DNA of 64,000 nucleotides from an uncultured Eubacterium sp. Its GTDB lineage: Bacteria; Bacillota; Clostridia; Peptostreptococcales; Anaerovoracaceae. Shown piece after piece: positions 59,423 through 64,000 of the stretch (positions within the stretch are counted from its first letter, which is position 1; every line of letters begins with the position of its first letter). The position numbers were made by a program, and so were the translations under genes. The notes under the pieces were generated by a model. It ran no database searches. It was not told the origin of the DNA and worked only from the letters and a program-made list of their open reading frames with translations. The DNA lies in contig CABUXV010000008.1 in the NCBI GenBank assembly GCA_902495595.1, positions 10,459 to 74,458 on the forward strand, read 5' to 3'.

Positions 59423-60472
59423 CTATTTTGCAAAGACTTCGTTTAAATTTTCTTCCTTAAGCTCAGTTCCTATTACGCATATTCTTCCTATATAATCCGG
59501 TCTGCATTCTCTGATTTCAAGCTCTTCAGGTACCATATCGAATTCCATCCATTTTTTGTCTTCGCATAATACAACGCCTTTTGCTCTGAGCACTTTGCCG
59601 AAATTATCAGTTACTGCCATGAGCTTCAGAATATCTTCAAGTTCATTTTTATTGAACTCATGCACGGTTTCGATGCCCCAGCTTTTGAAAATCTCATCTG
59701 CATGATGATGTTCGTGGAAATCATGTCCGTGATGATGTTCGTGTCCATGACATCCACAGCTGCATTGTCCATCATGCTCATGTTCATGATGATGACTGCC
59801 ATGTTCATGGTCATTTTCGTGAGAATGACTGCAATGTATTTGCTGTTTGAGGGCGTGAAGTTCCTCTTTCAGATGATGCTTGCCAACAAGAGCAGACCTT
59901 ATTGTTTCCTCTGACATAATATCCCATGGAGTTGTAATCACAGAAGCTTTCTCGTTCTTTTCTCTTATAAGTTTGACGCATTCTCCTAATTTGCTTTCAT
60001 CTAAATTCTGACTTCGGCTTATAACTATAACTTCTGCATGTTCAATCTGATTGTTGAAAAACTCTCCGAAATTCTTCATATACATTTTAGCTTTGCTGCC
60101 GTCTACAACCGTTATCATATTATCTATTTCAGCTTGAACTTCTTCCTGTACATCAATAACTGCCTTTGCCACATCAGAGAGCTTTCCTACTCCTGAAGGC
60201 TCAATTATTATTCTGTCAGGAGCAAATTCGTCTGCAACCTGTTTCAAAGATTTTGCAAAATCTCCCACCAATGTGCAGCATATGCATCCTGAATTCATTT
60301 CAGTAACTTCAATTCCGAATCCTTTCATAAAATGGCTGTCTATGCCTATCTCTCCGAATTCGTTTTCGATAAGAACAAGTTTTTCATCTTTGTAAACTTT
60401 TGAAATAAGTTCTTTTATAAATGTTGTTTTTCCCGCTCCTAAAAATCCGGAAATTATATCAACTTTTATCAT
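59423..60472 (-). CDS. CobW/ZNG1-like G3E GTPase with His-rich metal-binding loop
   Basis: Metal-chaperone GTPase of 349 residues. Walker A is GFLGAGKTT, and the conserved C-x-C-C motif (NSGCICCT) lies near residues 61-66, the metal site coupled to GTP hydrolysis. Residues ~207-260 form a loop of clustered His, Asp, Glu and Cys (HCSHSHEN, HHHEHEHDGQCSCGCHGHEHHH), able to bind several zinc, nickel or cobalt ions. A CobW C-terminal domain follows. It is first in the operon with an extended -10 promoter; no Zur box was recognised. Confidence 0.88.
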   Translation of the reverse strand: MIKVDIISGFLGAGKTTFIKELISKVYKDEKLVLIENEFGEIGIDSHFMKGFGIEVTEMNSGCICCTLVGDFAKSLKQVADEFAPDRIIIEPSGVGKLSDVAKAVIDVQEEVQAEIDNMITVVDGSKAKMYMKNFGEFFNNQIEHAEVIVISRSQNLDESKLGECVKLIREKNEKASVITTPWDIMSEETIRSALVGKHHLKEELHALKQQIHCSHSHENDHEHGSHHHEHEHDGQCSCGCHGHEHHHGHDFHEHHHADEIFKSWGIETVHEFNKNELEDILKLMAVTDNFGKVLRAKGVVLCEDKKWMEFDMVPEELEIRECRPDYIGRICVIGTELKEENLNEVFAK

Positions 60473-60521
60473 TTTATTTTCTCCCTGTCTTCATAAATAC
60501 CCATAAATTGTCTGTTAGTCT

Positions 60522-60530
60522 ATTATAACA
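60522..60530 (-). promoter_or_regulatory. Extended -10 promoter of the G3E GTPase operon
   Basis: Minus strand TGTTATAAT matches TGnTATAAT, 50 bp before the start codon; the -35 region is poor. Confidence 0.5.
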
Positions 60531-60546
60531 AATTATTGACGAATTT

Positions 60547-60581
60547 AAAACAGCGAGGGCACATATCCCTCGCTGTTTTTA
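60547..60581 (-). terminator. Terminator of pta
   Basis: Perfect 10-bp stem ACAGCGAGGG / CCCTCGCTGT with an eight-base loop; T-runs on both strands. It lies downstream of pta in the minus direction. Confidence 0.9.
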
Positions 60582-60635
60582 TCAATAAAGAAAATATCTT
60601 TCGATTTCACCGCATATTAAACTAGCTTGCTTCTG

Positions 60636-61595
60636 TTAGCTTAAAGCTGCAGTTACAATTGCCATTTTATATACTTCCTGAGCATTGCATCCTCGGCTCA
60701 GGTCATTTATCGGAGCATTAAGTCCCTGAAGCACAGGTCCTATAGCTTCATATTCTCCAAGACGCGCTGCAATCTTATACCCAATATTTCCGGCATTTAT
60801 ATCAGGGAAAATAAAGGTATTTGCCTGTCCTGCCACATCGGATCCGGAGCATTTTACCTTTGCAACTTCAGGAGCAACCGCAGCATCAAACTGAAGTTCT
60901 CCGTCAACTGCCAAATCAGGAGCCTGTTCCTTTACTTTCTTTGTAGCATTTGCAACTAATGTAACCATATCTCCCTTTCCTGAACCGTAAGTGGAATATG
61001 AAAGCATTGCAACTTTAGGATCGATTCCGAAAACTTTTGCAGTCTTAGCTGATTCTATAGCAATTTCTGCAAGTTCGTCTTCATTAGGAGCAATGTTTAT
61101 AGCGCAGTCACCCATTGCAAGCTTCTTATCGCCCTTTACCATTATAAAGCATGAACTTACTATTTTATTGCCGGGTTTAGTCTTGATAAGCTGCAATGCA
61201 GGTCTTACAGTATCAGCAGTAGAGTAAGTAGCTCCGCCTAAAAGACAGTCAGCTTTTCCCATTTTAACGAGCATTGTTCCGAAATAATTTGACTTTGAAA
61301 GAGCGTCTCTTACCTGTTCTTCTGTCATTTTGCCCTTTCTGAGTTCCACCATCTTTTCAACCATTGCGTCCATATCATCGTATTCTTCAGGATTGATTAT
61401 CTGGCACTTATCAATATTATATCCATTTTCTTCCGCCGCTTTTTTTACTTCATCCGTTTTTCCCAAAAGGATAATTTTTAATATATCCTCAGCAGCCAGT
61501 TTATCTGCCGCATCAAGAATACGTGCGTCTGTTCCTTCTGTAAAAACGATAGTACGCGGATTCGCTTTTAACTGTTCTTTTAGCTTTGTAAACAT
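60636..61595 (-). CDS. pta: Phosphate acetyltransferase
   Basis: Interconverts acetyl-CoA and acetyl phosphate; with acetate kinase it makes ATP in fermentation. The 319-residue, single-domain form is the clostridial type. Signatures include TIVFTEGTDARILDAADKL, the CoA/phosphate block GGATYSTADTVRPALQLI, SCFIMV, MLSYSTYGSGKGD, DGELQFDAAV and FIFPDINAGNIGYKIAARLG. It is monocistronic, with its own promoter and terminator; ackA is not next to it as it often is. Confidence 0.96.
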   Translation of the reverse strand: MFTKLKEQLKANPRTIVFTEGTDARILDAADKLAAEDILKIILLGKTDEVKKAAEENGYNIDKCQIINPEEYDDMDAMVEKMVELRKGKMTEEQVRDALSKSNYFGTMLVKMGKADCLLGGATYSTADTVRPALQLIKTKPGNKIVSSCFIMVKGDKKLAMGDCAINIAPNEDELAEIAIESAKTAKVFGIDPKVAMLSYSTYGSGKGDMVTLVANATKKVKEQAPDLAVDGELQFDAAVAPEVAKVKCSGSDVAGQANTFIFPDINAGNIGYKIAARLGEYEAIGPVLQGLNAPINDLSRGCNAQEVYKMAIVTAALS

Positions 61596-61677
61596 GTTTA
61601 TCCCTCTTTTCTGATATTTAATTGACTCATATATTATGTTTGGAATTTAAAACCAAATCATTTTAAACATACATTTT

Positions 61678-61706
61678 ATTATATAGGTTTTGCAGTTAAT
61701 TCACAA
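61678..61706 (-). promoter_or_regulatory. Promoter of pta
   Basis: Minus strand TTGTGA (61701-61706), 17 bp, TATAAT (61678-61683), about 80 bp before the ATG. Confidence 0.7.
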
Positions 61707-61813
61707 GTTATTCTATTGTAAAAATTTATATTTCCTCATAGCGATTCATTTTTCACAGTCGATTAAGGTTATTTTCATCAATTCTTTGATTATCAGATTT
61801 GGATAATTTACAT

Positions 61814-61851
61814 AAAAAACAGGAGAGCAACATGAAATTACTCTCCTGTAC
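61814..61851 (-). terminator. Terminator of the GntR-ABC operon
   Basis: Stem ACAGGAGAG / CTCTCCTGT with a 13-base loop; on the minus strand it is followed by six T. Confidence 0.88.
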
Positions 61852-61879
61852 TGTTTATATTACCCCTTTTATAAATTTC

Positions 61880-62707
61880 TTATTGCAGATTCAATCCTTT
61901 CGATAAAATTCTTTCTGTAATGATATGAAAAGCAGCAAGCTGTATCCCTGTAAGAACAAACATACCTGCTATTGCAATCTGACTTAATCCGAACACATCA
62001 TCTGCTGAACCATCCCACGATGACAACCAGTAACCTATGTTCAAATTCCCTGCTATTATTACTATTGCCATAGCAAATACTGTGACAGCAGTGGAAAGAC
62101 CTATATATGCTCCCAAAGAAAGAAGTATCCTGTGTTTACTTGCAAGCTGTCCTATAGCAAGTGAAGCGTACACCTGATATATGCTCTTTAAAAGTGATAT
62201 TACTATCAGTATAAGAGCTTCTATTAATATCAGAAGAAATTTGGCGTCTGCCTTTATTGCTTTCGCTATTTCACCTATTACATCAGGAATAATGCTTAAG
62301 TTGCTTATTCCTGTAAGCAAAGCCAACGACAGCATTGCTACTATTATACTGATGAGAACGACTCCCGCAGCAACTAATCCCTTTGAAGTTATAAGCTGCC
62401 ATGGTTTTACAGGCAGCGTATGCATAAGATAACCTTCATCTCCCAAAAGACCTTTATAAAATCTCATTATTACGATTATTATTGTAGCAGCTATCAATGC
62501 AATGAAAATAGATGTATACATAAGTCCCGCAGCAAACTCTGTAATAGATATAAATGCGCTGCTTCCCGCAGACGAATCATCCATCACATGATCAATCAGA
62601 TTCCTGCTGAGACTGAACAGCAGACTTGCCGCAATTAATGCTGCCCACATTACAGCCATAAGTTTTATACTTGACTTTATTTCGTACTTAATCAGTTTAC
62701 CTGTCAT
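61880..62707 (-). CDS. ABC-2 type permease subunit
   Basis: A 275-residue membrane protein with six hydrophobic helices (LMAVMWAALIAASLLFSL, MYTSIFIALIAATIIIVIM, GLVAAGVVLISIIVAMLSLALL and three more) and the conserved cytoplasmic DEGYLMHTLPVKPWQLITSK segment typical of permeases beside YtrA-type regulators. It overlaps the end of the ATPase gene by 11 bp. Its partner ATPase is frameshifted in this sequence, so the transporter may be non-functional. Confidence 0.8.
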   Translation of the reverse strand: MTGKLIKYEIKSSIKLMAVMWAALIAASLLFSLSRNLIDHVMDDSSAGSSAFISITEFAAGLMYTSIFIALIAATIIIVIMRFYKGLLGDEGYLMHTLPVKPWQLITSKGLVAAGVVLISIIVAMLSLALLTGISNLSIIPDVIGEIAKAIKADAKFLLILIEALILIVISLLKSIYQVYASLAIGQLASKHRILLSLGAYIGLSTAVTVFAMAIVIIAGNLNIGYWLSSWDGSADDVFGLSQIAIAGMFVLTGIQLAAFHIITERILSKGLNLQ

Positions 62708-63433
62708 TTCTGTTCACCCCCGCAAACGGCTCCATTCTGAATATATCTTTAAATACATCATCTATGGACTTACCCTCTTTTTCTTTAATCTCATCAACGG
62801 ACTCATGCCTTACCAGCTTTCCGTCTTTTATAAAAATTACTTCATCAAGGATTCTCTCTATATCAGAAATAAGATGTGTGGAAATTATAACTGTCCCTTC
62901 TTCGTTATAATTATTTATTATTGTAGTGAGAATATAATCTCTTGCCGCAGGATCAACCCCTGCAATGGGTTCATCCAAAAGATAAAGTTCTGCTTTTCTG
63001 CTCATTACTAAAATAAGCTGTACTTTTTCTCTGGTACCCTTTGACATGGTTTTTATTCTGTCCTTAGGGTCTATATTCATGGAAGCGCACATTTTCTCAG
63101 CCTTGCTTCTGTCAAAGTCATTGTAAAATTCAGTAAACATATCCAGCACATTATTTACATTCATCCAGTCAGCAAAATATGTTTTGTCAGGCAGATAGCT
63201 TACAATGGATTTCGTATAAACTCCTGGTTTATTTCCTTCAATCAGAATCTCACCTTTTGTAGGTTTTATAAGTCCGTTTATCAATTTTATAAGCGTGGTT
63301 TTTCCGCTTCCGTTGGGACCTAATAACCCTATGATTTTTCCCTGCTGACATTCAAATTTATTCTGTCTAAAGCAAGCTTACTTCCAAACGCTTTGCTTAC
63401 ATCAAAGCATTCCACTAATGCTCCCGTTTTCAT
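62697..63433 (-). pseudogene. ABC transporter ATPase (YtrB-like) broken by a one-base frameshift
   Basis: The ATG at 63433 overlaps the GntR stop (ATGA) and encodes MKTGALVECFDVSKAFGSKL followed by ALDRIN, the normal start of an ABC ATPase, but the frame then hits TAG. One extra T in the TTT at 63354-63356 (minus strand) would join it to FECQQGKIIGLLGPNGSGKTT (Walker A), then to the remaining signature (TMSKGTREKVQLILVMS), DEPIAGVD and STHLISD. The ORF that starts at 63284 alone lacks Walker A and cannot bind ATP. Recent mutation or a homopolymer sequencing error. Confidence 0.85.
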
Positions 63434-63798
63434 TTGTCTTCTTCCCCTCTTTCATTTATCATATTTATAACATCGTCTGCATTGTAACCAATAGCTTCCA
63501 TCTCTCTTATAAATCTTTCTACATTCTGCTTTGCTATTGATTCTTTCATTTTAATCACCAACCCTTCGTCTGTTGTCACAAATCTTCCTGCTGTCCTGTT
63601 TGTTGTTACAAATCCGTCATGTTCCAGTTCACTTAAAGCTCTCTGCATGGTATTGCGGTTTACTCCTGCATCTTCTGCAAGTTCACGTACTGTGGGAAAG
63701 GAACCGCCCATAACATATTCTCCTGCCACAATCGCTACTATAAGCTGTTCTTTAAGCTGAGGCCATATGGGTCTGCTGTCATCAAGCTTCCAATTCAC
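63430..63798 (-). CDS. GntR-family regulator (YtrA type)
   Basis: A 122-residue regulator made of a GntR winged helix (IWPQLKEQLIVAIVAGEYVMGGSFPTVRELAEDAGVNRNTMQRALSELEHDGFVTTNR) and a short C-terminal dimerising helix, the YtrA subfamily that controls linked ABC transporters, often in response to cell-wall-active peptides. It is the first gene of the operon, with its start preceded by AAAGGGGG. It overlaps the ATPase pseudogene by 4 bp. It probably binds its own promoter region. Confidence 0.92.
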   Translation of the reverse strand: MNWKLDDSRPIWPQLKEQLIVAIVAGEYVMGGSFPTVRELAEDAGVNRNTMQRALSELEHDGFVTTNRTAGRFVTTDEGLVIKMKESIAKQNVERFIREMEAIGYNADDVINMINERGEEDK

Positions 63799-63892
63799 AT
63801 TTATATCCCCCTTTCAATTATTTATAGTTAACTGCATAATTTAATTTATCCTATCGCATTGTCACATTGTCCTATGTGCTTAAGACAATATT

Positions 63893-63921
63893 AATATATT
63901 ATCTTTTAGGGCTTTTGTCAA
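63893..63921 (-). promoter_or_regulatory. Promoter of the GntR-ABC operon
   Basis: Minus strand TTGACA (63916-63921), 17 bp, TATATT (63893-63898). Between it and the gene, plus-strand 63849-63876 holds tandem CATTGTC units flanked by CCTAT, a possible operator. Confidence 0.75.
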
Positions 63922-63941
63922 TAAATATTAAAAATTTTTAT

Positions 63942-63982
63942 AAAAAAAGTGTGCAAGACGGAATCAAAGATTCCTTTGCACA
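63942..63982 (-). terminator. Terminator of a minus-strand gene lying beyond the window
   Basis: TGTGCAA / TTGCACA outer stem and GGAATC / GATTCC inner stem with a three-base loop; on the minus strand the hairpin is followed by seven T. The gene it ends is to the right of the window. Confidence 0.8.
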
Positions 63983-64000
63983 TATGTCGCCCGCAAGGGG

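Noticed and set aside
59660..59914. Met-rich ORF antisense to the His-rich GTPase loop
   Set aside because: CAT codons for His read as ATG on the other strand; the ORF is an artefact of the His-rich loop.
60473..60546. Zur operator upstream of the His-rich GTPase
   Set aside because: No palindrome resembling the Firmicute Zur box (TCGTAATnATTACGA) is present.

Overview
The window looks like chromosome of a low-GC, anaerobic, endospore-lineage Clostridia (Firmicutes). The pointers are a spoIIIA operon, the yqhY-nusB-xseA-xseB-ispA-dxs-tlyA housekeeping order, alaS-ireB-ruvX, class III (oxygen-sensitive) ribonucleotide reductase, Pta, EFR1-type ferredoxins and an AGA/AGG-rich, AT-rich codon style. 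I cannot name the species from sequence alone; the combination would suit the Anaerovoracaceae/Peptostreptococcales side of the class. No rRNA, tRNA, CRISPR array or intact insertion sequence was recognised.

Layout. 1-9.4 kb: the 3' end of leuS, then a forward cluster rnj, ylbF-like, a short M24 peptidase, efp, mltG, trmR, trhP and a CNNM/HlyC-type membrane protein. 9.4-14.8 kb: a QueG-like Fe-S protein and the spoIIIAA-AH operon, in which SpoIIIAF is only 55 residues, SpoIIIAG is short and spoIIIAH carries an in-frame TAA. 14.9-21.6 kb: yqhY to tlyA. 21.6-33.9 kb: aminotransferase, mutS, mutL, miaA, a XerS-like recombinase, a secreted GLUG-repeat protein, a YnbB-type PLP enzyme, a TVP38 protein and a DUF4886 protein. 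34.1-35.9 kb: a self-regulating XRE/membrane-protein pair, an SOS-controlled yneA-like LysM gene with near-consensus LexA boxes, and a structured, almost gene-free stretch with one small hydrophobic ORF. 36-40.4 kb (minus): lipoprotein, ruvX, ireB, alaS and an Hpt protein.

40.6-48.6 kb is a visibly more GC-rich block that looks acquired. It holds five minus-strand transporter genes (EcfT, a double EcfA, an MptD-type S component and two YbtP/YbtQ-like half transporters) and a divergent AraC regulator. An 18-bp direct repeat with a 21-bp period sits just upstream of the operon promoter. 48.6-51.9 kb has a GrdX-like ORF, an unusual MerR/zinc-ribbon/degenerate-methyltransferase fusion and its MFS partner.

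51.9-64 kb is mostly minus strand. It has nrdG-nrdD-trxB behind a NrdR-like box, with a redoxin domain fused to NrdD; a cold-shock gene with a terminator-like switchable leader; a five-gene operon of two G3E GTPases, a small membrane protein, an EFR1 flavo-ferredoxin and an acetyltransferase; pta; and a GntR/ABC operon whose ATPase gene carries a one-base frameshift ahead of its Walker A motif.

Genes fit together as recognisable modules: tRNA wobble-uridine modification (trmR, trhP), isoprenoid precursor synthesis (dxs, ispA), mismatch repair (mutS, mutL), a self-contained dNTP-making system with its own reductant chain (nrdD, trxB) and metal or siderophore handling (ECF/YbtPQ island, G3E GTPases). 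The forespore channel operon appears reduced or decaying.
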